From Trichostrongylus colubriformis (Eukaryota; Nematoda; Chromadorea; Rhabditida; Trichostrongylidae): 64,000 bases of DNA. The stretch's first letter is position 1; every line of letters starts with the position of its first letter. The stretch covers positions 37,930,001 to 37,994,000 of the forward strand of contig OZ022256.1 in assembly GCA_963978905.1 (NCBI GenBank). The letters are read 5' to 3'. Under the pieces are notes generated by a model. The model was not told the DNA's origin, ran no database searches, and saw nothing but the letters and a program-made list of their open reading frames with translations. The translations under genes and the position numbers were made by a program. Shown here piece by piece: positions 26,901 through 36,428 of the stretch.

Positions 26901-29900
26901 TATGACACTTATATCCTTCTTAAACAGTGAAGGTTCAAAACTGGCAAGCGAAATTGCAAGTAATCTATACGTAGATAACATTATGATGCAAGCTGAAACC
27001 CCAGAAGAAGCTATGCAAAAATACAGTCAGTCAAAATTACTGTTCAAAAAAATCGGCATGAATTTGCGGGAATATGTCTCCAATTCAAAAGAAGTTAATT
27101 CACAAATACCCGAAATTGACAAACTGGCATGTCCTTCAATGAAACTGCTAGGTGTAAGATACGATATGGAGCGAGATTCCTTCATCGTTAACACTCGTTT
27201 TCCTACAATGGAAAAACTTACCAAAAAGGACATAGTTAGCCAGATCAATTCCATCTACGATCCTATTGGAATTGCTAGTCCACTTGTGGTTCATTTGAAA
27301 ACACTTATGAGAGAGGCATTCAACTGCAAGGCAGAATGGAAATCTCATCTCAGTCAAGACATCTGTAATAGATGGAGCAAAGTGACCCAACAAGTCAATA
27401 ATGCTCATATAGTTATCCCTCGCCTAATTACCGGTGAATTCTCCGCCGCGAAGAATCGCCTTTGGGCGTTCGCGGATGCCAGCAATATGGCAATGTCAAC
27501 GTGCGCCTATTTGCAGTGCAAATTGACACGCAAGGTCACCCCACTAATTAGTGGAAAAACAAGGTTAACACCAAAAAAGATGAGACAAACTATCCCACGT
27601 CTTGAATTGGTTGCATTATTAATGGCAGCCCGACTCAGTAGCAATATTGCACTGAAATACAACGATCTGCACGAAATTTCGATTGCGTCTGACAGCGAAA
27701 TCGCACTATATTGGATAAAAAGTAGCAAAAAACTACCAATTTTCGTTGAAAACCAATGCAAAAAGATTCTCGAAATCAAAACCAAACTCGAGTCCATTGG
27801 TATCTCGGTCAATTTCTTTCACGTTGCCACCACTCACAATCCGGCAGATGCAGGAACGAGAGGGCTGAATGCAAAGGAGATAAATGACAGCGACTGGGTC
27901 AGAGGCCCACGATGGCTAGAAAGCTCTCAAGAAACATGGCCATTAAGAAAGTTAGAATCAATTGAGCTCGACACTAATCAACTGGAGGCAATTATACTTC
28001 CAAATATCGAAATCACTGCAGAAGTTGAAACCAAGGAAACACTCCTTGATCTGCATCGATTCTCCAGCCTAAATAAAGCACTGCGAGTAGTGTCTCAGGT
28101 TGGGAAAATAGCTAACCATTGGGCTCAATTAACGAGTAGGAGACATTCCTTGACAATTAATTTTGTATCAAGGTTTTCTATAGAAAAAGAGATATCAAGT
28201 TCTGATATCGAGATTTCTGAGCAAATAATTTTTGCTCAAGAACAGAGTCACGAAAGCGTTGAAAATCTTCGGAAACGGTTTCCTGACAAGAAGTTAGTGA
28301 CGGATGAACACGGTCTAATCAGGCATGAATCTCGCCTACAAAACGCTGCTCTTCCTCGTGATACAAAGTCACCTATTTATATACCTCCAAAGTCAGAACT
28401 TGTTCGACTAATCGTGCAGCAAATTCACCACGATAATGCTCACTGCGGAAAGGAGCATACGTTAACCATTGCACGTCAGAGGTTCTGGATTCCTCAGGCT
28501 TCGAATGCGTTCAAAAAGTACTTGAAAAATTGTGCCACGTGCAAAAAATACCAAGGTTTGCCACTAGGTGCACCCACAATGCCTGCTCTCCCAATAGACA
28601 GAGTCATTGCTTCAAGACCATTTCAAAACACAGGATGTGATTTCATGGGCCCATTTACATCGAAGAATCAAGAGAAGATGTACGTAGCACTATATACGTG
28701 CCTGACCACGAGAGCAGTTCACCTAGAGACTGTTGAAAATATGACAACAAGTGCATTTCTGAACAGTTTCATACGCTTCATGTCACGAAGAGGTGTCCCA
28801 AAACTAATGCGAACCGATTGTGGGACAAATTTCAAACAAGGCGAGCAAATCATAGCTACGATGTTTGAAAATGATGAAACATCAGGGAATTCCCTCATGT
28901 CCTATTGTGCAACCAAAGGGATAAAATGGTTATTCAACCCACCAGCATCACCCTGGATGGGTGGCGTTTGGGAGAGGTTAGTTGCCTCCGTAAAAAAGGC
29001 ACTGAACAAGTCAGTGGGACGAAAAAAGTTGAGTTTTACCGAAATGTCCACAGCAATGGCAAGAATCGAGGCCATCCTCAACACGAGACCCTTGACAAAG
29101 TTAAATGCAGACGATGTCACCGAAATTCCTCTACGTCCTATCGACTTTCTACACAGAAGTGTCAAGTTTTCCATTCCTGGAGGAGAAAATTTGGATAATT
29201 TTGACGATCCATCCTACGATCCCGACCTTATTCAGTCGAGGGAGCAAGCTATGGAAGCAATGCGCTTCTCCGAAAGCATATCCAACAAATTTTGGGAATG
29301 CTGGAGGCTCGAATATCTCACCTCATTAAGAGAAATGCAAAAGCAACAGTTAAGACAGCCTCGTCACTCAACGAGGTCTTGCCCAGAAATCGGCGAGGTT
29401 GTGCTAATAGAACAGGACCTTATACCCAGAGGAAACTGGCCTTATGGCAAAGTGGTAGAGATTATCACTTCCGCTGACGGCCTCGTGAGATCAGCTAAGG
29501 TACTAATGCCCAATCACAAGGTCATCCATAGACCATTGAACAAAATTTACCCTCTCGAGATTCGCAGTGTATCCAATAAACCTGGCACAAGCGAAGAATG
29601 CGAAGAAATAACCTACGAAGATCCGTCCCAAGAAAGCAAGGGGAACGAATCAGTGAAAAGTATCACGACAGCAGCGAGGAGAAATCCTCCTCGCGTTTCA
29701 AAAACTCGTGCCCATGACTTCTTTCGCAGTATGGATAATGATTCGTATCAATCCAACGTATCGACATCGATATCACCATCCTTGATATTCCTGGCTGTGC
29801 TATCCATAATCATTAGTCCGGCCACGGCAATCAATAACTCCTCTATTATATCATGCTCCAACGGGGTCATCAATGTGCCACCAATGAAGGGCTGGTTCGA

Positions 29901-31920
29901 GATATGTATCGAGAATGATTGTCAATCAATGAACAATACGACACGTTACGTCAAGTTCCTATTGCCCATATCACCGACCGAAAAGGGAGCAAAAGTGTGC
30001 TTACGCACGCTCGGAACCAATGGAGTACAAGAGCAGCAACGACTTTGTGATAGACCGAAGTTCTGCGATCATCAATACTTTCTCTCAAAAAGCTTATTGG
30101 GAAACCCCCACTGCTGGCCAGCTGGAGCCATTGCCACTGCGACTGCGTTGACTTATCTCGCTATTGCTGTAATTATGAGTGCAATATGGCTAACCGTTAA
30201 GATAGCCAAAAAGATAAATTCTGGTAAAGCGGAAGCAACTACAGAACAAAATGAGCCACTGACGCCTACAGCACCAGCTTATAGTTTCGAGTTAACTCCA
30301 TTACCGAATACCCTACTCGCTCTATGTGTTTTGGCATGCCTGATTTCGACTGCTGATGCATGCCAGCACGGCACCATGCGTCACTCGGCTGACCTCGTTT
30401 GCAATGAGAAGAATCAATGCCACCTCGAATATAGCAGGGAACTCCTGTTCAACAGGCTCCAGTCCGAACTATGCATTGAAATCTTGCATGCGAACAAAAC
30501 CGTTGGAACAGCGAAGTTCATCAAAAAAGCTATTGAGTTCGAATGCTCAAAGGTCACAGAGTTCTTCACCAGACCTACCACGCTTGCGGTCCATCATTCT
30601 AGACGCTGTGCTAATGCGGGGTCATGCATGGAAAACAAATGCGAGAAGATCAAGATGAATGAAATAATGCCTGAATTGAAGAGCACATCCAGATATCCTG
30701 GCTACTCCGGCTGCATAAACAGTTGTGGAGGAATGTTCTGTGGATGTTTGTTGCCATTACCTAGCTGCTGGTTCTACAGAGTTGTCCACAGACCAGTTTC
30801 GGATCGAGTCTTCGAAATTGTGCAGTGTCCGCATTGGACCACGACGGTTAAATTAAACGTCGAGATAACGATTGCGAATCGAACGAAACAAGTAGCACTG
30901 TCGTTTACTCCATATGTGACGAACAGCATTGACAACTTTAATGTCACAGTAATATCAATTCAAAGACCACTATACTCGTTAGAAAACAAGCAGTTCGCTA
31001 TTTCGAACGACACGTCACATCTTTTACCACCTAGCTTTCGAATTCCAGTCTCATGTGACACACCCATCCAAGCACAGAAGCATTTCGCTAGCTGTTCCAA
31101 CAGAATTCAGTGCAACTGTGCCAGCTCCCCACTCAACTGTCTATGTCCTCACGACTCACTTCAGAAGATTCGTGACAATCCACAAAGTGCACTACCTCTG
31201 AGAACACCCTACGTCACCTTAATTGCACGCGAGGAAAATATCGTTGCTACGTCCAACGAAGAGGAATTGGTGCTAAGAATCGAGTCGAAAATGTTACAAG
31301 ATGTCGTAGCCGAAATGACAATCAACCAAGAATGTGGCTTTAAAATATCAAAGCTCACAGGGTGTTACGACTGCGCTCTAGGCGCCCATTTCACAGCCAT
31401 TTGTAAATCAGCAGTGAAAGCCGCTATAACGGTCACCTGCCAGTCTCAACAATTCTTAGTCAACTGTGGACCTTCAGACGAAGAGAATGAAATCATTCTT
31501 CACTTCAACCATCCCACTGTATATGAACAATGTGATGTCCATTGCGCTGACAGGCCTACGAAATTCCTTTTGAACGGCACTCTATACTACCACATAGGTG
31601 CTCATGATACCTCAGTCTTTGAGAAAGAGTCCCACGGAGTCCCATTGAAACATCAATGGTTCGGCGACATTGGTCTACCCAATATCGATCCTCTTGTGCA
31701 CACTGTTACAAGCCATTGGAAACTAACGCTGGCAGCCCTGAGTACAGTACTTGGCTTGGCAACGCTAACATACTTGGGAGGTCCTATGATGTGCCTATAC
31801 GTTGTGTCGTTAGTTAACTCCATAATAGCAACTATTCTCAAATTTACATGGAAGCTAGTTACTTATCTAGTAAGATGTGTAAAGGGTACACATGCACCCG
31901 CTCAGGATGCAAGTGCATGA
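23992..31920 (+). CDS. Gag-Pol-Env-like polyprotein of the BEL/Pao element
   Basis: This is a single 2642-residue frame with no stop or frameshift. The gag part has charged helices (1-180) and a DUF1759-like region (about 197-330), followed by three Cys/His knuckles (about 413-426, 445-458, 463-475). The aspartic protease (A17 type) has DSGA at 575-578. In the reverse transcriptase, MCDIEAAF holds Asp915 and the catalytic box is YVDN (993-996) rather than YVDD. RNase H has FADAS (Asp1162), IPRLELVALL and HNPADAGTRGL. Integrase has an HHCC finger (about 1478-1518) and DDE residues Asp1550, Asp1609 and Glu1661. A DUF5641-like region follows (about 1790-1850). From about 1925 the protein is envelope-like (separate entry). 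The ATG at 23992 is the first in frame after the leader. Whether the envelope is made from the full ORF or from a spliced RNA cannot be told. Confidence 0.94.
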   Translation: MALLFHKTPIVLSARTLKNLVLRYKEYTSRTDFTVIDEENYEKCRSTIALLQSGLRLIKNGREKLEQLFAEIREEYKNCKTKSERKDLAAEIEEIEAESGLNTAIAESEDLSFMLAARLDEAKCAMNRMNVKLGYITQKAQIESIHTENEIVQVVQDEDGISTESSENSVSVAPISEQNLQENSQKSSHRSIKPPQASLPKFYGNAEEFPEFWAVFETLVHKSSELDVMEKILLLKESLKGRAQNTIKGIKLIPDNYNWIIRTLQDNYCNEPVNRSQIIQKLVSMRPATNSADSCSAVIDQIQVLINQMISAGYDVRKTFDPMWCETIIAKFPQDVVKPVLISGQTQPNQTVEDLVGHLKKEIAAKLYIENRLGHAIENKHSHTIEGRSGQGKNKVNIPRGKYFPRPQSGDDCVFCHKNNHASMTCRTVVDQSSRRKILREENRCWKCCASNHNSYDCQRPDCSFCGQKHHPSLCFKSESNTAEHNYTPWNANQRSTRGEQSSSKSSFAQNRDQRQNKGVERRKFTNNLHAESQKGQPAALVQNHNASQLVLMTAEGNLWSFKKQEYVKVLFFFDSGAQKTIIEESLANELELPKYSTEICTMSGIGGHIENFKSDVVLTKIGTAFGEEIELKIQTKPVITNGFPSVKLSAADVIFLKENNICLANSKLRGEHQKPHILVGLDYYHDLISGPNHTQKTPSGLHITRTVFGPTVYGKGLLTAENLISNTCYGLTAVIEETEQEILQKMFELDGLGISENECHKDDKIHNYLDQYSKLVSFKNGYITAPFPLKDNISQLDDNYCVAIRRLEALQSTLQQNPEQRSWYCKIIQKYVEEDTIEPFLAAENDAVGTYYMPHSGVWKPAKQVPLRVVFDASSRKRNKPSLNDVIHKGESFINKIHDILVASRTKKIILMCDIEAAFTQIHLVDSHKDLCRFLWVKNINLPPTRENLIQYRFKRLPFGVTASPSILNMTLISFLNSEGSKLASEIASNLYVDNIMMQAETPEEAMQKYSQSKLLFKKIGMNLREYVSNSKEVNSQIPEIDKLACPSMKLLGVRYDMERDSFIVNTRFPTMEKLTKKDIVSQINSIYDPIGIASPLVVHLKTLMREAFNCKAEWKSHLSQDICNRWSKVTQQVNNAHIVIPRLITGEFSAAKNRLWAFADASNMAMSTCAYLQCKLTRKVTPLISGKTRLTPKKMRQTIPRLELVALLMAARLSSNIALKYNDLHEISIASDSEIALYWIKSSKKLPIFVENQCKKILEIKTKLESIGISVNFFHVATTHNPADAGTRGLNAKEINDSDWVRGPRWLESSQETWPLRKLESIELDTNQLEAIILPNIEITAEVETKETLLDLHRFSSLNKALRVVSQVGKIANHWAQLTSRRHSLTINFVSRFSIEKEISSSDIEISEQIIFAQEQSHESVENLRKRFPDKKLVTDEHGLIRHESRLQNAALPRDTKSPIYIPPKSELVRLIVQQIHHDNAHCGKEHTLTIARQRFWIPQASNAFKKYLKNCATCKKYQGLPLGAPTMPALPIDRVIASRPFQNTGCDFMGPFTSKNQEKMYVALYTCLTTRAVHLETVENMTTSAFLNSFIRFMSRRGVPKLMRTDCGTNFKQGEQIIATMFENDETSGNSLMSYCATKGIKWLFNPPASPWMGGVWERLVASVKKALNKSVGRKKLSFTEMSTAMARIEAILNTRPLTKLNADDVTEIPLRPIDFLHRSVKFSIPGGENLDNFDDPSYDPDLIQSREQAMEAMRFSESISNKFWECWRLEYLTSLREMQKQQLRQPRHSTRSCPEIGEVVLIEQDLIPRGNWPYGKVVEIITSADGLVRSAKVLMPNHKVIHRPLNKIYPLEIRSVSNKPGTSEECEEITYEDPSQESKGNESVKSITTAARRNPPRVSKTRAHDFFRSMDNDSYQSNVSTSISPSLIFLAVLSIIISPATAINNSSIISCSNGVINVPPMKGWFEICIENDCQSMNNTTRYVKFLLPISPTEKGAKVCLRTLGTNGVQEQQRLCDRPKFCDHQYFLSKSLLGNPHCWPAGAIATATALTYLAIAVIMSAIWLTVKIAKKINSGKAEATTEQNEPLTPTAPAYSFELTPLPNTLLALCVLACLISTADACQHGTMRHSADLVCNEKNQCHLEYSRELLFNRLQSELCIEILHANKTVGTAKFIKKAIEFECSKVTEFFTRPTTLAVHHSRRCANAGSCMENKCEKIKMNEIMPELKSTSRYPGYSGCINSCGGMFCGCLLPLPSCWFYRVVHRPVSDRVFEIVQCPHWTTTVKLNVEITIANRTKQVALSFTPYVTNSIDNFNVTVISIQRPLYSLENKQFAISNDTSHLLPPSFRIPVSCDTPIQAQKHFASCSNRIQCNCASSPLNCLCPHDSLQKIRDNPQSALPLRTPYVTLIAREENIVATSNEEELVLRIESKMLQDVVAEMTINQECGFKISKLTGCYDCALGAHFTAICKSAVKAAITVTCQSQQFLVNCGPSDEENEIILHFNHPTVYEQCDVHCADRPTKFLLNGTLYYHIGAHDTSVFEKESHGVPLKHQWFGDIGLPNIDPLVHTVTSHWKLTLAALSTVLGLATLTYLGGPMMCLYVVSLVNSIIATILKFTWKLVTYLVRCVKGTHAPAQDASA
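29761..31917 (+). other. Envelope-like glycoprotein portion of the polyprotein
   Basis: A signal-like hydrophobic segment (about 1931-1944, ending SPATA) is followed by a small ectodomain with N-glycosylation sites, a membrane segment (about 2046-2071), a second signal-like segment (about 2104-2122) and a Cys-rich ectodomain. At 2241-2263 that ectodomain carries SGCINSCGGMFCGC followed by PSCWFYR. This Cys-rich block is characteristic of phlebovirus-G2-type fusion glycoproteins and of their relatives in nematode BEL elements. A long membrane region (about 2579-2625) lies before the C-terminus. The layout resembles a two-glycoprotein precursor (G1-like then G2-like). The G2 relationship rests on the motif; no alignment was run. 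Confidence 0.75.
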
Positions 31921-32713
31921 ATACGCACCTTGGGCAGCATGGGCAAAGCCCTCACGCCCCAGCGTATATAATTAACCCAGTCCAATTTCAACTGCCTAGT
32001 TCAAATACATATGTGTCCTACTACATACTACTACATACAAAAGAAAACAGGAATGTATATAAAAAAGGCATCTAAAAGGCCGGCCCGGCACAACATCGAT
32101 TTCTATTTTGTAATATCCTTTCTTAAACTAAAAGGTGCACATATGCCGTGCCGACCCTTCAAAAATAGAACCACCCACCTTTGCCGGGAGAACGGCCCCA
32201 TAAAAATCGGGTTAGGCGGCTGGTCCGTGGTCAGACGGCTGCCAAATGGCGCAGTGAATAGAGGGATTCAGGCGACCAAAAGCAACAAAATAATATAGGC
32301 GGCAAGAGGGCATTTCGAGGCTCCTTATCTCACGCGGGTTTGCAGATAAGTGATAACGTAGCCTATTTGATCAATAGCCACTAGCAGACCAGGTTCTCGA
32401 CGTGATCTACCACGTTGGCTACGACTTCTAACGTGATCTGTCACGTTAACTACAACTTCTACTCTCTTCAACGACTTCAACTTCATCGCCGCCGACTACA
32501 TCCACGCCGACTACCTCCACGCCGCCTTCTTCAACGCCGTACCCAACAATCCGCCCCTCTTCCCGTCGTCACACTGCCTTTCGCCTTTAACAACCATACG
32601 ATATCCGCCGCTGCCAATTCATCGTCCTCAACGAAGAAACTGTGATATCGTTGCACTGTTATATACTTATATGCTTGTTGTATCTGTGTTGTAACCTCGT
32701 CGCCCGGCCGGAG
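31921..32713 (+). other. 3' non-coding region of the BEL/Pao element
   Basis: About 790 bases between the stop codon and the 3' LTR carry no conserved frame. Around 32487-32545 there is a run of short related CGCCGACTAC-type units. The bases just before the LTR (CGCCCGGCCGGAG) are not the purine run expected for plus-strand priming. Confidence 0.6.
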
Positions 32714-32962
32714 TATCATCGCCAGGTGTGCGATGATTTCTCACAACCTGCGTCTGGCGGGGGCGGGGCATAAACTGTATGGCGGACCGGGAGGTCCAAG
32801 CCTCATACCTTGTCCTGTAACGCACACAATAAAGGCGTTCTACTAGCTGTTCTCTGTGCTGCTCTACTATATTGCTATTATTCAGCAAAATACCACTGAA
32901 CCACCACCGTATAACGGTAAAAAGAGGTAAATCAACCTCTAAAGTCTCTAGCGCCCATTACA
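32714..32962 (+). repeat. 3' LTR of the BEL/Pao element
   Basis: This copy has the same 249 bases as the 5' LTR, with AATAAA at 32828-32833. It is followed directly by the target duplication GGCTC. Confidence 0.93.
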
Positions 32963-32967
32963 GGCTC

Positions 32968-34836
32968 AGAAAGTGGTAGGTCACAGTCGTGCCCACTTTA
33001 TCGTTTTGGTTTGTGTGTGGTGATCTGGATACAAATGCCAACAGTGCTCTCTGCCACATACCCATATAGCGCCATGATTTTTCCGTAGTCAGGGATCAAA
33101 TATTCCGTTTCCGTGGGATTCTTTTTTGATGCCATTAATCATGCATTCAGCTCACAGTTGTACAGTTGTTGTTTTTATGTAATGGTATAGAAAAGTATTG
33201 GCTGTCACAACGATTCTAATGGTTGACTCGTTCTGATCTGCGCTTTGTGCAGGATCTTCCTTGTCGGAGGTTCATTGATGAGCGGCTAATACCGTTGGTG
33301 TATTAGTATAATGCTAATCATATGGAGGATAGAGCCTGGGCGTGCCTTCAAGACTCAGATGAGTGACACTACAGCTGTATGTGAGATGATTAAGTGCACA
33401 TAATACGCTGATTATGTGCCATCGATGAGCTTATAGATAGATACGTGAGAAGTGTGCGGTAGGCTCTGGTAGAATACCAGAACACGCTTCAAGTCAAATG
33501 AAAAATCCTATTCGAATCACAAATTTAATGAAAACATAATTTTGCTGTCTTCATCAGACAGCTTCTCTTTTTGCGAGAATTAGGCGATGTACCATTACTC
33601 GGTTATGTAACGCCGAGTAGGGCACTCTGTGCGGGCCGTAGACATACTAAATATATTCGGAACCACCGAGCAAGGGCGGTATTACCCCACCTTTGCAGCT
33701 ACCGTGCAGACAACTATGGCGCCAATGAATTACGCTGCTTATCGAACTAGTGCCCTGGATGTGATGGTGGTCCCCTAAAAAACCGTTTATGGTAATGAGT
33801 GAAAGAACTGACGTGTTCTGAAGTGAGAGTTCAAAAGGGTGATCTGTGGCGAACTCGCGTTGAAAGCGCCTGGGTTTTTATTGCGGTCTTGTGTGAGTGC
33901 GTTCTCTTCTGAAGTTAACGATGGCCGAGTAGCTGTGGAGGGAGGAGCAGCTTTCACGGTTTGCAGGATTGCCTGTGAGATCGAGACGGGTTGATGAATT
34001 CTCAGTAACCTTTTTGGGGGGTAACTCTGGCAGACTGTGGAATAATTGCGAAATATGATAGGTTTTCAGTAGTGTAACACGGTGAGAAGACGGAATGGAA
34101 CCATCAAAACTTCGAGAAATAGCTACTCGAAAACCTTGCTTTCCATTCCTCCTCTTTTTCCCCCTATGCATCACAAGTCGTTTAAATAGAAGATGCAGAC
34201 GGGCGAGGGAAATAGTCAGTCAGCCGCAAACGTTGTCCGCCCTCGCACCAGCTCACGCAACGGATTTGAGGCAGCATGACTGTCAACGCTGCCGGATCGC
34301 GATGGAGGCCTCAGGTTTTTCGAAAGGGAGTTTCGCTACCGACACGCTTTTCTGAACTTGAATGTTCGATTACAGTAAACATGTCTCCCCAGTCTTCACC
34401 CCTGACGGTGACCTCAAAAATGGAGGAGGCGCTGGGGTCGTGTTTAGTTGGAAAAAAGTGGTGTTATCTGGGTAGAAAATTCTTCGAGAAATCTTCCAGA
34501 GGCCTGTTTCAATTTATGGAGGCGATCAGATAGCTTCAAAAAAGCTGATAGAAGTGTAAACGTTTTAGGTAGTATGTAGTAGATCGACGACATTTCTTAC
34601 GAGACCACTTTCAGTATCCGTAATACCATAACAACAGGTTAGCGGGGGGTTGTCGTATTCATGGTCAAAAGCTATTCCACCGACGCACTTTTTTTGGATC
34701 AAAAGACAATTGTTGTGGGTAGAAGTCTACCAGCAGTTGTGGCTCATTATGTGGTAATTTTTCTCTTCCTCATGTTTGCCAATGTTATTCATCGTTTCGA
34801 CATCTACAAAGACTACTGTGGCCCTCCTGGGGTGAC
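32968..34836. other. Intergenic, no supported gene
   Basis: No recognisable exon chain was found. A G-run followed by TTGTCGTATTC lies near 34643, matching the dispersed poly-G/TCGTA motif seen at 5.5, 6.8, 38.0 and 40.1 kb. Confidence 0.4.
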
Positions 34837-35046
34837 GGTTGGGACACACGAATCTAGGCCGTGACCCTGTGACAGCCTGTGGCCTTTGCCCTGTGACATG
34901 AATAATTCAGACAATTTGACTATACAACTGAACAGACTTGCAAGGAGGACACGATTCACATGAACAAATTGTCTGAATTAGTTAAGGCTTAGGCCAAAGG
35001 CCACAGGCTGTTACAGGGTCACGGCCTAGATTCGTGTGTCCCAACC
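34837..35046. repeat. Hairpin MITE
   Basis: Arms of about 50 bases are near-perfect inverted copies: GTTGGGACACACGAATCTAG at the left, and its complement ending at 35046. An inner AATTCAGACAATTT pair extends the stem. There is no coding sequence. The target duplication is unclear. Confidence 0.7.
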
Positions 35047-36209
35047 TACACCCGGCCCTCCTGTAATCGCCTGGCCTACTTGAAGCTGCCTATGCCACTT
35101 CTCTTCGCTGATCTGGCACGATGTTCCCACACGGAATTGATGCGAGCTAGGTGACTCATTTAGTAGTGCGGGTGATATCATAATCATAACATCGCCTTAG
35201 ATTGATAATGAGGGGTCACTCAGTGCCTAGACCTGTATATGTCCGTTCTATCATCTCCCTTATCACAGTTATTCGCTTGCGGACAGGGAGATACACAAAC
35301 ACAGCAACGTAGAGTTGTATTGACGGAACGCTAGGCACGCCTACAACGTGTTTTGTATGATAGAGTGAGAAGAATTCGATACCTAAATATAGGAAGTGTT
35401 CGGTATCGGATCATTGTTGATTATCAACGCTAATGCTACAACGATATTTCCGGTTCACAATGCTTCCAAATGAATGGGGTGAGAGGGAGTGAGGGAAATC
35501 TAGCAGAGGGAAATGTGTGGGTAGGTCATAAATGGCCCTTTCAGGTGGGGAGGGCCACAGCTATATCACATTCGCCTTATTGAGCGCATAAAAGAGAAAC
35601 GAATATTTGCTACCACTGTCGATAAAATTAAGCCTATACTCTCGTACTTGTGCGATCGCGTACTTATGACATTTTTGAATGTGATGTCGTACTACATTGT
35701 TGGCTTTTCAATCAAGAAACGAGCTTTAATGTCTTAGAGGCGTATTCCACGATAATCCTATGTTTGTCACTCTCGAATATTAAAACAGAGCATTCACTAG
35801 CCATGCAATGATCCCAAAAGTAAAAAAAAGCGCTATTAGCGGTATAGCGGTATTCCGCACGCTCAGCCCATAGCGTTCTCAAAGAAATTAAACGGGAATT
35901 GGAACACAAAGACTGCGAACTATCGACCGTCGCGTTGGCTATTATCGAAGGTGGCTGTGGACTGTTCGTAAATTAGCAATGAACAGAGATTTTACGGGCG
36001 AGAACTTCACTGCAGTAGCACGAGCGCACGGAAGAAGAAGTATGTGAGTGGAGTCAAATTTTTCAACATCTGCCTAGTTTTATGTGGAGAAAAGGTGACG
36101 TGGACTACTGATGAAAATGCTTCATGTTACACGCATATGGGAACAATAGGACACTAGTCTGTGTAAACGTTTGTTCGCCATAACTGAATGAAATCTACTT
36201 TTTTTTGAG
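35047..36209. other. Intergenic, possible upstream exon of the 36.2-kb ORF
   Basis: An ATG at about 35979 opens a short frame (MNRDFTGENFTAVARAHG) that meets a GTGAGT donor at about 36043. It could belong with the open exon at 36210-36428, but the phases do not join directly. Nothing else is supported. Confidence 0.25.
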
Positions 36210-36428
36210 AACTATTTGCTCGCGGCAGCTCTGTGTGGTGTATACCAAGGAGATCGTTTAGTAGATGCGCTCGCCGCGCACAGTGTAAGGGGTGAAGAAC
36301 TATTTCCGCATGGAGCACGACGGATTACGGCTCTTGAACTTGTACTGAACAGTAGATTGCCCGCATTCCTCGATATTATCACACTTGGTTACCATAGCCC
36401 CTTCGGTATTTATACTCAGATAGCGTAA
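36210..36428 (+). CDS. Unidentified candidate terminal exon
   Basis: A plus-strand frame opens right after a polypyrimidine-AG acceptor (TTTTTTTTGAG) and runs 72 codons to a TAA. It has balanced, protein-like composition (for example GDRLVDALAAHSV, LNSRLPAFLDIITLGYH). I do not recognise the family. No second exon joins it in phase, though an ATG-initiated short exon lies 170 bases upstream. It may be the last exon of a small gene, a gene fragment or a repeat-borne ORF; codon-like character is the only support. Confidence 0.3.
   Translation, partial: NYLLAAALCGVYQGDRLVDALAAHSVRGEELFPHGARRITALELVLNSRLPAFLDIITLGYHSPFGIYTQIA

Larger units (their letters stand above)
23413..32962 (+). mobile_element. 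Intact BEL/Pao-type LTR retrotransposon with envelope-like gene
   Basis: The 9550-bp element is bounded by 249-bp direct LTRs (23413-23661 and 32714-32962) and by the duplicated target GGCTC (23408-23412 and 32963-32967). I compared the LTRs base by base and saw no difference, which implies very recent insertion. In order it has the LTR, a tRNA-Gly-type primer site, a leader with 52-bp tandem repeats, one 2642-codon ORF, about 790 bases of 3' non-coding DNA and the LTR. The domain order (protease, reverse transcriptase, RNase H, integrase) and the DUF1759/A17-type gag-protease mark the BEL/Pao family. The glycoprotein places it with nematode elements such as Tas and Cer7, which are known to carry phlebovirus-like envelope genes. 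No clear polypurine tract precedes the 3' LTR. Ability to move is inferred, not shown. Confidence 0.95.
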
